Of a DNA stretch of 25,761 nt, positions 1-6,783 are shown in pieces. The stretch comes from Trebonia sp. GTDB taxonomy: Bacteria; Actinomycetota; Actinomycetes; Streptosporangiales; Streptosporangiaceae. The first letter of the stretch is position 1; each line of letters opens with the position of its first letter. The stretch spans positions 1 through 25,761 of the forward strand of contig JASHPP010000452.1 in assembly GCA_030038035.1 (NCBI GenBank). Reading direction: 5' to 3'. The notes under the pieces were generated by a model, which saw only the letters and a list, made by a program, of their open reading frames with translations, was not told the DNA's origin and did not search any database. Made by a program: the position numbers and the translations under genes.

Positions 1-1
1 C

Positions 2-184
2 CCGGCGGCGGGGGACACCGCGGCGCGGCCGGGGCGCCCGGGGCGCCCGACGTGCCCGACGTGCCCGATGTGCCCGGGGCAGCCGGGACAGCGCAGGGCC
101 GGAGCAGGCGACTGCACGCTGACCCCGCAACTGGGGACCGGCTCACCCGGCGTCGAGGGCGGACTGCACAAGCCGCGCGCCTAA
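2..184 (+). CDS. possible 3' end of an unrecognised protein, cut by window edge
   Basis: This frame is open from the window edge to a TAA at 182-184, about 60 codons. Roughly 90% of its codons end in G or C, higher than the two other plus frames I compared, which is the usual mark of coding DNA in such a genome. The visible peptide is rich in Pro, Gly and Arg. It contains a short Cys-Pro run (C-P-T-C-P-M-C-P) encoded by a 9-nt tandem repeat, and ends in a Gly/Pro-rich tail. I recognise no domain. A competing frame that would read Pro-Asp-Val repeats has poorer third-position GC. The call rests on composition only, and a non-coding repeat-rich spacer remains possible. Confidence 0.3.
   Translation, partial: PAAGDTAARPGRPGRPTCPTCPMCPGQPGQRRAGAGDCTLTPQLGTGSPGVEGGLHKPRA
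45..76 (+). repeat. 9-nt tandem repeat, about 3.5 units
   Basis: The unit gcccgacgt occurs at 45-53, 54-62 and, with one change (gcccgatgt), at 63-71, followed by a partial unit. It is preceded by two copies of ggggcgccc. The units stay in phase with codons, so they would encode tripeptide repeats if the region is translated. Confidence 0.7.
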
Positions 185-205
185 AGGAGCGGGCCCGTTT
201 ACCGG

Positions 206-670
206 CTAAGCGTCAGGGCGGCCTTCGGCCTCCTCGCGCTCGCGGCGGCGGGTCGCCGCGGCCTTCTTGGCCGCTTCCTCGGCAATGCCGAGCCGTTCTT
301 TCGTCGCCGCGCCTTTGCGCGCGGCTTCCTCGGCTTCTCCTGTGCGCACGCGCGTTTGCGCGCCCTTTTTCGCACTTTCTTCTCGGTTCGGTTGCGGGTG
401 AACGCCGAGTTCTTTCCAATTGGTCTCCGAAAGGTCGACGTCGTAGTAGTCGGCGGCCTTCTCGATGTTGGCGAACGCCACGGCGCGGTCGGCATCGGAA
501 ACGTCGATGACCTGGTCGAAGCGTGCGACCGCATTGCGCACATGGGTAGCGTCGGTCAGCGGTTCCTTCCGCTGCCTTGGAAAAGCGAAAACCGTGTCAG
601 GCAGGTCGCTTTTCGTGGTGAGGCTGCCATGCTTTTCGTGCGGCTGCCAGGTTGGCTGCGCGGTTTCCAT
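206..670 (-). CDS. DUF6582-like small protein with Ala/Lys/Arg/Glu-rich helical tail
   Basis: A 154-residue protein of unknown function. The first ~90 residues form a compact domain (KHGSLTTKSDLPDTVFAFPR near residue 13, then an amphipathic stretch up to NWKELG). I associate this with the actinobacterial DUF6582 family. Residues ~95-154 are a highly charged, low-complexity Ala/Lys/Arg/Glu helix with near-repeats of E-E-A-x-K-K/R, possibly nucleic-acid binding or coiled coil. The ATG at 668-670 has a strong Shine-Dalgarno (GGAGG about 9 nt upstream), which fixes the start. A GGGTAT hexamer at 704-709 resembles a stress-sigma (SigB-type) -10 element. The gene lies downstream of the alpha/beta hydrolase on the same strand but is separated by 174 nt and a hairpin, so it is probably transcribed separately. 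Family assignment is from memory of the motif, with no search. Confidence 0.75.
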   Translation of the reverse strand: METAQPTWQPHEKHGSLTTKSDLPDTVFAFPRQRKEPLTDATHVRNAVARFDQVIDVSDADRAVAFANIEKAADYYDVDLSETNWKELGVHPQPNREESAKKGAQTRVRTGEAEEAARKGAATKERLGIAEEAAKKAAATRRREREEAEGRPDA

Positions 671-703
671 TGTCCTACCTCCGTCTCCGTTGTGGAAACG
701 GAT

Positions 704-728
704 ATACCCCGGGGCCTGGCCGGCACGC
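704..728 (-). promoter_or_regulatory. candidate SigB-type promoter for the DUF6582-like gene
   Basis: On the minus strand GCGT (725-728) is followed by 15 nt and GGGTAT (704-709). This fits the Streptomyces stress-sigma consensus GNNT-N14-16-GGGTAY. A transcript would have a leader of roughly 25 nt containing the GGAGG site. The -35 part is weakly informative. Confidence 0.35.
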
Positions 729-766
729 CTGTCCAGGGTCCCGTGATCGCGCGCCAGAGCCGCCCC

Positions 767-804
767 GGTCCGTTCGGAATAATGAATTTCATCTCGAACG
801 GACC
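767..804. terminator. 10-bp perfect inverted repeat between hydrolase and DUF6582-like genes
   Basis: GGTCCGTTCG (767-776) and CGAACGGACC (795-804) are perfect reverse complements around an 18-nt AT-rich loop. The repeat begins 41 nt past the stop codon of the minus-strand hydrolase, so it may be its terminator. There is no U tract and the loop is long, so a protein-binding operator is also possible. Confidence 0.4.
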
Positions 805-844
805 GTTGCGTCCGTCTTTGCCGCGGGTGTCAGCCGGCCGGGGC

Positions 845-1531
845 TCAGCCGCCCGCGGCCTGCCTGATCAGGTCGGCCACGGCGGCGGGGTGCGAGATGT
901 AGACAGAGTGGCTGGCGCCGGGCACCTCGACCGTGGTCGCTCCGATGCGTTCGGCCATCGTGCGCTGCGCCGGCGGCGGGATCATGCGGTCGTCGCCGGA
1001 GACGAGGTACCAGGCCGGCTTGGCGCGCCAGGCCGGCTGGGAGATCGCGCCGTTGAGGGCGTCCACGCCCCAGGGGACCTGCGAGTCGGCCATGAACTCG
1101 GCCTGGGCGCGAGGCACGTCGGCGGCGAAGGAGGCGGCGAACTTGCCGCGGTCCAGGAACAGGAAGCCCTGGTTCGGCGGCAGGATTGGCGGCACCGGGG
1201 CTCCGGGCGGCGGGTCAGCGAGCAGGCTGCTCACCGACTCGCCCTTGTCCGGGGCGAACGCGGCGATGTACACCAGCGACCGCACCTTCTCGTGGTTGCC
1301 CGCCTCGGTGATCACGACCCCGCCGTAGGAGTGGCCGACCAGGGTCACCGGTCCGGGCTGGGCGTCGATCACCTGACGGGCGGCGGCGACGTCGCCTTCC
1401 AGCGAGAGCGTGGGGTTCTGCACGATCGCCACGTCGTATCCGTCGGCCTTAAGGGCGTCGTAGACGCCCTGCCACCCGGAGCCGTCGACGAAGCCGCCGT
1501 GGACGAGGACGACGTTTCCTGTGGTGCTCAT
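845..1531 (-). CDS. alpha/beta hydrolase
   Basis: A 228-residue soluble alpha/beta-hydrolase-fold protein of the short RsbQ/esterase-like type. The sequence opens with the oxyanion-hole strand VVLVHGGFVDGSGW (residues ~7-20). The nucleophile elbow is G-H-S-Y-G with Ser68. The acid is in the SGDDRMIP segment (Asp180 or Asp181) and the catalytic His is His208 (GASHSVY). All three positions are present, so it should be active, but the substrate cannot be deduced; related proteins are annotated as esterases, epoxide hydrolases or haloperoxidase-like. The ATG at 1529-1531 is preceded by GGAGGAA at good spacing. It sits 87 nt downstream of the LAL regulator gene on the same strand and may be a co-transcribed or regulated target of it. 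Confidence 0.9.
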   Translation of the reverse strand: MSTTGNVVLVHGGFVDGSGWQGVYDALKADGYDVAIVQNPTLSLEGDVAAARQVIDAQPGPVTLVGHSYGGVVITEAGNHEKVRSLVYIAAFAPDKGESVSSLLADPPPGAPVPPILPPNQGFLFLDRGKFAASFAADVPRAQAEFMADSQVPWGVDALNGAISQPAWRAKPAWYLVSGDDRMIPPPAQRTMAERIGATTVEVPGASHSVYISHPAAVADLIRQAAGG

Positions 1532-1618
1532 CTGTGTTCCTCCAGTTGCGTTCGGTGATTGGACCTGCGTACGACGCTATGAGCACCGGCCGACGGCTAG
1601 CCTCTGCCAAATGACCGG

Positions 1619-4411
1619 TCAGTCCCGCGCGGCTGGGCCGGTCGTCTCGCCGCCGGCTTGGTGTGCCGCGGCCAGCGCGTCGCGCAGCGCGGCGCGGGAG
1701 GTGACGCCGAGCTTGGGGAAGACCTGGTGCAGGTGGTAGCCGACGGTGCGGGGAGACAGAAACAGCCGTTCGGCGATCTGCTTGTTGGACAGGCCCGCCG
1801 CGGCGAGCTCAGCGATCTGGTGCTGCTGCGCGGTAAGGCCGATGTCGCCAGGGCGGCCAGGGCCGGGCCGCTCGCGATGGATGCCCGTGGCGCGCAGCTC
1901 GGCGTCCGCCCGTGCCACCCACGGGACGGCGCCGAGGCTGTCAAAGGCGTCGATGGCGGCGCTGAGCTGGGTTCTGGCATCGGAAGGGGACTGGGTACGC
2001 CGGAGCCGCTCGCCGTACGCCAGCTGGATGCGGGCCAGGTCGAAGGGCCAGCGGTCGGCGTCAGGCACCAGCAGTGCCTGCTCGAACAGGTCCCGGTGAT
2101 CGCGGTCGGACGCGGCCATCGCGGCGGCCCCGGCCAGGACGAGCGCGAGACGTGACGACAGCCCGCCGATGCGGGCTTCGCGGGCGGCCGCGACGTGGGC
2201 GGCGGCATCGCCGGAGCGCCCGGACCGGGCTGCCGCCTCCACCAGCTCCATGATCAGCCACAGGGCGTTGGGGACATGCGAGGCCAGCTGCCCGGCCGGG
2301 CTGACCGCGCTGGCGCACCGGTACGCCTCGTCGAAGTCGCCACGGGACAGGGCGTCGAGGGTCCTGACGTGCCACACGTAGGCGGCCACGACGCCGACCC
2401 GGCGGGGCGCCGCCCAGCGGCTCATCTGCTCGGTCAGGGTCCGGCCGGTGGCGTGGTCGCCGCGGCCGGTGGCCACCAGGGCCAGCAGGAACTGGCCGAC
2501 CCATTGCAGCAGCGAGTAGTTGTAGGTGTGGCACAGGGCCAGACCCTCGTCGGCCAGCGCCCGCACGTCGTCCCACCGTCCGGTGAAGTAGGCGTCGAGG
2601 CCGAGCAGGAACAGCGCTTCGATCTCCGATGTGACCGCGCCGCCTTCGCGGCCGTGGCGGACCGCCCGCCACAGCGGCTCCCGGCAGCCGGCGATGCGGT
2701 CGAGATAGCTGCCGGCGATGGCGGTGCGCACGATGAGCGCCGGGCTCGTCTTGGCCGACAGCCGGTCGATCGCGGCATCCAGCTGGCCGAGGACCGGCTG
2801 GGCAAGCCGGGCCGGGTCGCTGAACGTGCGGGCCAGGATCGACAGCAGCTGCGGCGGTCGCGGCCGCAGCCGCGCGACGGCGGCGTGGAACGGCGGCCAC
2901 AGCTGCGCCCGGCCGCCGAAGAACGACACCATGAGCAGCGTGTACAGGGCCTCGACCAGCGTGTTGTTGCCCGCGTCGCCGGGGTCTTGCAGCATCTCGA
3001 TCGCGCCGACGAGCAGGCGATGCGCGTTGTCGATGTCGCCGGTCTCATTCAGCAGGTGGTACGCGCCCGCGAGGGCTCCGGCCAGCGAACCCCCGTGTTG
3101 CGGGTCGGCCAGCCGGGCGGCGTCCAGCAGGGCAGGCACGTCCCGCAGATCCCCGGTGACGATCGCGCCGAGGTACGCGGCCTGCGCCAGGCGCCTGGCC
3201 CGGTCGGCGCCGGCCGGGCTGAGGTCGGCGGCCCGCAGCAGCTCGGTGATCGCGCTGACCGAGTCGCCGCGGTACAGGTCAGCGTGGGCTACCTGCTCCA
3301 GCAGGAAGGCCACGTTCTCGTCGGGCCCGGTGCTCGCCTCCGCCAGGTGCCAGGCGCGCCGGGCTGGCTCGGCTGAGCGCCGCCCGGCGAGGATCTGGTG
3401 GGCCCGCCTGCGCTCGTCATCGGTGGCGAGTTCCACAACGGCCGACCGGATCAGCGGGTGGCGGAATGACACCCGGGCCGCCGCGCCGTCGATCGAGATC
3501 ACCTGTGCCCGATCGGCCGGGGTCAGGTCGCCGGCCTCCGAGGCCGGCTCGCCGTGCCGCAGGGCCGTCAGATCCCCGGTCCCGTCAAGGACGGCAAGCA
3601 GCAGCGCCTGCCGGGTGCGCGCCGGCAGGCCGCCGATCCGGCCAGCGAAGACCGCCTGCAGGCGCTTGGTCAGCGGCAGCGGCTGGGTGGATATCCGGCC
3701 GGCGCTTCGCGAGCCGAGCGCGATGGGCAGTTCGAGCAGCGCCAGCGGGTTGCCCTGCGCCTGCGACAGCAGCCGGTATCGCGCGCGGGCGGTCAGTGCC
3801 GGGTACCGGCTGTCAAGCAGCGTTTCCGACATGAGGTGCGACAGCGGCCGCAGCTCATACGACCCGATGCCCGCGTGGTCGAACAGGCCCTCTTCACCGG
3901 TTCGCATGGTCGCCAGGAACCCGATCCTGGTGCCGGCGGTCCTGCGCGCGATAAACGCGAGCACCCGGCCGCTGGCCCGGTCAAGCCACGGCACATCGTC
4001 GACCACGATCAGGATCGGGGTGCTGTCGGCGGCCCTGGCGAGCAGTTCCAGCGCCGCGTGGGACAGCGTCATCCAGTTCGGTGCCGCGCCCTCATGCAGC
4101 CCCAGGGCGCTGCGCAGCGCCGTCTTATGCACGTCGTCCAGCTGGTCGAGGTGGCTGCCGAGCAGCGGAAACAACAGCTGGTGGAGGCCGGAGAAGCTCA
4201 CGTTCGCCTCGAACTGGGCGCCGGTCGCGCGCAGCACCCGCAGCCCGGCGGTGACGGCGTAGGATATCGCCGCCTCGATCAGGGCGGTCTTGCCGACGCC
4301 GGCGTCCCCGGACACCACGAGCGCGCCGCCACGCGCCGCGGCCTGGTCGACGAACGCGCGCAGGACAGCGAGGTCCCTGTCGCGTCCCACCAAGTGGACG
4401 CTCGAGGACAT
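1619..4411 (-). CDS. LuxR-family large ATP-binding transcriptional regulator (LAL)
   Basis: A 930-residue regulator of the LAL class, in which an N-terminal AAA-type ATPase is joined to a C-terminal LuxR DNA-binding domain. Walker A is GDAGVGKT at residues 35-42 and Walker B is ILIVVDD at about 133-139. The middle ~400-850 is a helical, TPR-like sensory region rich in Ala, Leu and Arg. The C-terminal ~60 residues form a LuxR/GerE helix-turn-helix (LTAQQHQIAELAAAGLSNKQ, then IAERLFLSPRTVGYHL). Length is normal for the class (about 900-1,000). The ATG at 4409-4411 has GGGAGG six nt upstream. LALs commonly activate neighbouring catabolic or secondary-metabolite genes; here the adjacent hydrolase is the only close same-strand candidate. 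The inducing ligand is unknown. Confidence 0.92.
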   Translation of the reverse strand: MSSSVHLVGRDRDLAVLRAFVDQAAARGGALVVSGDAGVGKTALIEAAISYAVTAGLRVLRATGAQFEANVSFSGLHQLLFPLLGSHLDQLDDVHKTALRSALGLHEGAAPNWMTLSHAALELLARAADSTPILIVVDDVPWLDRASGRVLAFIARRTAGTRIGFLATMRTGEEGLFDHAGIGSYELRPLSHLMSETLLDSRYPALTARARYRLLSQAQGNPLALLELPIALGSRSAGRISTQPLPLTKRLQAVFAGRIGGLPARTRQALLLAVLDGTGDLTALRHGEPASEAGDLTPADRAQVISIDGAAARVSFRHPLIRSAVVELATDDERRRAHQILAGRRSAEPARRAWHLAEASTGPDENVAFLLEQVAHADLYRGDSVSAITELLRAADLSPAGADRARRLAQAAYLGAIVTGDLRDVPALLDAARLADPQHGGSLAGALAGAYHLLNETGDIDNAHRLLVGAIEMLQDPGDAGNNTLVEALYTLLMVSFFGGRAQLWPPFHAAVARLRPRPPQLLSILARTFSDPARLAQPVLGQLDAAIDRLSAKTSPALIVRTAIAGSYLDRIAGCREPLWRAVRHGREGGAVTSEIEALFLLGLDAYFTGRWDDVRALADEGLALCHTYNYSLLQWVGQFLLALVATGRGDHATGRTLTEQMSRWAAPRRVGVVAAYVWHVRTLDALSRGDFDEAYRCASAVSPAGQLASHVPNALWLIMELVEAAARSGRSGDAAAHVAAAREARIGGLSSRLALVLAGAAAMAASDRDHRDLFEQALLVPDADRWPFDLARIQLAYGERLRRTQSPSDARTQLSAAIDAFDSLGAVPWVARADAELRATGIHRERPGPGRPGDIGLTAQQHQIAELAAAGLSNKQIAERLFLSPRTVGYHLHQVFPKLGVTSRAALRDALAAAHQAGGETTGPAARD

Positions 4412-4504
4412 CGCGCACCTCCCATTCGGGCACCCGCCGGGGTCACGGCCGACTCGGTCGGGGCGGTCGCGGCCGCCGCCGGCGGGCGATGCGCAGCAGC
4501 CTAA

Positions 4505-4690
4505 CCGGCCGCTGCGAGCAGTCTCTTCACCGCCGCCGCCCCTTATCGTGACTGGCCGCCGTATGTGACCGCACGCGCCACCGCGCTCGGGGTTGAGTCG
4601 ACGCCAACCGCCCTGGTGGCAGGCACGGCCGTCAGGCCCGAGGGGCCATCGATCGCGACCGCGGTGGCCGAAGCAGCCGGCGGGCGCTGA
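4505..4690 (+). pseudogene. remnant of a DsbA/thioredoxin-fold protein C-terminus
   Basis: In the 320-nt gap between the LAL gene and the oxidoreductase gene, the frame from 4505 (just after an in-frame TAA at 4502-4504) to the TGA at 4688-4690 reads about 61 residues. They end in PPYVTARATALGVESTPTAL, then VAGTAV and an alanine-rich helix. A helix followed by G-V-x-S/G-T-P-T and a V-x-G strand is the cis-proline region and C-terminal helix of DsbA-like thioredoxin-fold proteins. The N-terminal half with the CxxC site is absent and no start codon or ribosome-binding site is evident. I read it as a decayed fragment. The identification is from motif shape only. Confidence 0.4.
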
Positions 4691-4730
4691 ACCCCGGACG
4701 TTGAGTATGCGCGCGACGGCTAGCGGGCCG

Positions 4731-5663
4731 CTAGCGGGGGCCCGGGCTCGCTTGCGCGATGACCGCCTTCAGCAGGCCGCGGGTCCTTTCCCTGTCCTCG
4801 CCGCGGGCGTACGCAGCGGCGACGAAGTCGGTCACCCCGGCGTCCGCGAGCGCCAGGATCCGCGCCGCGACCGCGTCCTCGTCGCCGACGATCGCCACGT
4901 CGGCGGGGCCGGCCGCGCCTTCCCTGTCCAGCATCGCGCGGTAGGACGGCAGCTGCCCGTAGATGGCGAACTCCTCCGCCGCGGTCGCCCTGGCGGCGGC
5001 CGGGTCGCTGGTCACGCAGACCGGCAGCATGCACACGACACGCGGGCTGGGCCGGCCAGCGGCAGCGGCGGCGGCCGAGATCGCCGGGACCACGTAGTCG
5101 CGGATGGTGGCGGGCCCGGTCATCCAGAGCACCGTGCCGTCGGTCTGCCCGCCGGCCAGGTTCAGCATCCGCGGTGCCAGCGCGGCCAGCAGCACGGGCA
5201 CCCGGCCCGCCCTGGGCGTGGACAGGCCGATGTGCGCGCTCAGCGTGCTCCCGTCGACGTTGACCGGCCTGCCGTCAAGCAGCGGCAGCAGGACCGACAG
5301 GTATTCGCGCATGTGCCGGGCGGGCCTGTCAAAGCTGTGCCCGTACATGTCCTCGATCACGATCTTGTGCGACAGCCCGATGCCGAGTGCCAGCCGTCCG
5401 GGTCCGACCGCCAGCGCCGTGGTCAGCGCCTGCTGCGCCAGTGCGGCCGGATGCCGCGGGTAGCTGGGAACGACGGCGGTGCCGAGCTCGATGCCCGGCA
5501 CCTGGCTGCCGGCTACCGCCAGCGAGGTCAGCGCGTCAAGCCCGAAGATGTTCGCCATCCAGACCGAAGCGAACCCGTCGTCGGCTGCCCGGCGGAGCTG
5601 ATCGGCTAGCTTGGCCAGCGCCTGACTGCCGCCTGTCTCCACGGCCGAGGTGCCTATCCGCAT
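4731..5663 (-). CDS. LLM-class, probably F420-dependent oxidoreductase
   Basis: A 310-residue luciferase-like (TIM-barrel) oxidoreductase. The start MRIGTS is the usual first strand of actinobacterial F420-dependent members. The motif GFASVWMANIFGLDALT, the block TAVVPSYPRHPAALAQQALT and the barrel segment GRLALGIGLSHKIV match that subgroup. No signal peptide is seen. Two starts are possible: GTG at 5696, which overlaps the stop codon of the upstream gene as GTGA, and ATG at 5663, which has GGAG about 8 nt upstream and gives the normal family N-terminus. I prefer 5663. It is the second gene of a two-gene operon with the DUF8021-like protein. The electron carrier is inferred from family resemblance, and the substrate is unknown. 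Confidence 0.85.
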   Translation of the reverse strand: MRIGTSAVETGGSQALAKLADQLRRAADDGFASVWMANIFGLDALTSLAVAGSQVPGIELGTAVVPSYPRHPAALAQQALTTALAVGPGRLALGIGLSHKIVIEDMYGHSFDRPARHMREYLSVLLPLLDGRPVNVDGSTLSAHIGLSTPRAGRVPVLLAALAPRMLNLAGGQTDGTVLWMTGPATIRDYVVPAISAAAAAAGRPSPRVVCMLPVCVTSDPAAARATAAEEFAIYGQLPSYRAMLDREGAAGPADVAIVGDEDAVAARILALADAGVTDFVAAAYARGEDRERTRGLLKAVIAQASPGPR

Positions 5664-5692
5664 GCGTGGTCTCCGTCCGTCTGCCGTACCGG

Positions 5693-6586
5693 TCACCAGC
5701 CGGACGGTGAGCCGTAGGGCGCTATGAAGCCCAGCGCCTCGATCTCGTGGATCTGGTGGTCAGGCCCGATCTTCCAGATGTGCGCGGCGGGCAGGTCGAA
5801 CGGGGCGAAGGCCGGCGTGTGCATCGTGGTGGTGCCGTCGGCGAGGATGATTTCGTACGGGACGTTGTCCATCGGATGGCGGAACATCGACAGTCCCATC
5901 GCCAGGCCGGTCACCGGGTCGGCCGCGAACACCCGCCGGTTGTCGATGGCGGCGATGTAGGTGAACGCCTTGCTGTCGATCTGGGCCGCGCACGCGCCAG
6001 GGACCATGGGGAAGCTGCTGCCTGGCGGCGGCGCGCCGATGTCGGGGCCGGCGGTGACCCGCCCGTTCTCGTGCCGTTCGCAGTCGGCGGCGAAGGGGGC
6101 CAGGCTGCTGTCATTGTCGACCAGGGTGTCGTAGTAGCTCGCGCCGATCGCGCGCAGGTCCTCCTCCCGCAGCCGCTGGCCGGGCGGGACCTCGGCAAGC
6201 AGGCCCGGGCGCGGCACCCGCAGGTTCGCCAGGCTGGCCTCGGCGAGGTCGGTCGCGAACACATGCTCGGCCTCGACGATCTGGCCGTCTCCGGCCGAAA
6301 GCCGCAGGCCCAGCAGGATGGGGCCGCCATCCTGCTCAAGCATGCCGATAAAGCCGGCCGTCTGCCGCTGCGGGTCGGGCACGTGGACGGCGAAATCGGC
6401 CGGGCCGCCGCGCGCCGTCGCCCACAGGCCCTCGCCCGGCTTGACCGGCCGCAGGTTCTCCACGGTCCGCACCCCATGGGCGAGCGGCACGGCGCCCGGG
6501 TCGTTCGCCACGAGCGCGGCGAGGTAGCGGTCAGTGAGGCGGATCAGGCCCTGCCGGTCGTACGGGAGGCCCGCGGGATCGTTCAT
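5693..6586 (-). CDS. DUF8021-like protein of unknown function
   Basis: A 297-residue protein. Residues ~8-60 (LTDRYLAALVANDPGAVPLA, then VRTVENLRPVKPGEGLW) and the following strand-rich portion resemble an NTF2/SnoaL-like cone of the kind labelled DUF8021. The C-terminal third repeats a similar theme (FTYIAAIDNRRVFAADPVTG, then HIWKIGPDHQIHEIEALGF), so it may be a tandem of two such folds. No catalytic residues can be assigned. The ATG at 6584-6586 has GGGGAG six nt upstream; the open frame continues upstream to 7255 but that part is antisense to the kinase gene. The stop overlaps a possible GTG start of the oxidoreductase, suggesting coupled translation and a shared pathway. Confidence 0.7.
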   Translation of the reverse strand: MNDPAGLPYDRQGLIRLTDRYLAALVANDPGAVPLAHGVRTVENLRPVKPGEGLWATARGGPADFAVHVPDPQRQTAGFIGMLEQDGGPILLGLRLSAGDGQIVEAEHVFATDLAEASLANLRVPRPGLLAEVPPGQRLREEDLRAIGASYYDTLVDNDSSLAPFAADCERHENGRVTAGPDIGAPPPGSSFPMVPGACAAQIDSKAFTYIAAIDNRRVFAADPVTGLAMGLSMFRHPMDNVPYEIILADGTTTMHTPAFAPFDLPAAHIWKIGPDHQIHEIEALGFIAPYGSPSGW

Positions 6587-6637
6587 CGAACTCCCCGAGT
6601 TTGTCGGCTCGCGATTCGGCACCGCCGATCTGCCGGG

Positions 6638-6666
6638 ACCGTATTTCGCCCGTTCTGCCGTGTCAA
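6638..6666 (-). promoter_or_regulatory. near-consensus housekeeping promoter for the DUF8021-like/LLM operon
   Basis: On the minus strand TTGACA (6661-6666) is followed by exactly 17 nt and then TACGGT (6638-6643). The predicted transcription start is near 6631, giving a ~45-nt leader that includes GGGGAG before the ATG at 6586. The perfect -35 element and ideal spacing make this one of the clearest promoters in the window. Confidence 0.65.
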
Positions 6667-6770
6667 GAGCCAGCGGCCCTGAGGGGGCCGGGGCCAATGA
6701 TGAGGACGTCGATGCCCGAGGCGCCGGCCTCCTGGATGCGGAAACGTCGCCGTTCCCTGTGCCGTGGCCG

Positions 6771-6783
6771 CATACTGGTCCGG
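6771..6783 (+). promoter_or_regulatory. -10-like element for a leaderless kinase transcript
   Basis: CATACT at 6771-6776 is followed by six nt and the GTG start at 6783, the spacing expected if transcription begins at the start codon. No Shine-Dalgarno precedes the GTG and no convincing -35 is visible. Confidence 0.35.

Noticed and set aside
45..76. Short regularly repeated units as a CRISPR array
   Set aside because: The 9-nt units are directly adjacent without spacers; it is a simple tandem repeat.
1612..1621. TGACCGGTCA palindrome at the LAL stop codon as a regulator site
   Set aside because: It is short, GC-rich and includes the stop codon; no second copy near the hydrolase promoter.
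2718..4262. 514-codon plus-strand frame opposite the LAL gene
   Set aside because: The Arg/Ser/Ala-rich translation without motifs is a high-GC antisense artefact.
4593..5609. 338-codon plus-strand frame opposite the LLM oxidoreductase
   Set aside because: The minus strand encodes a clear luciferase-family protein; this frame is only its shadow.
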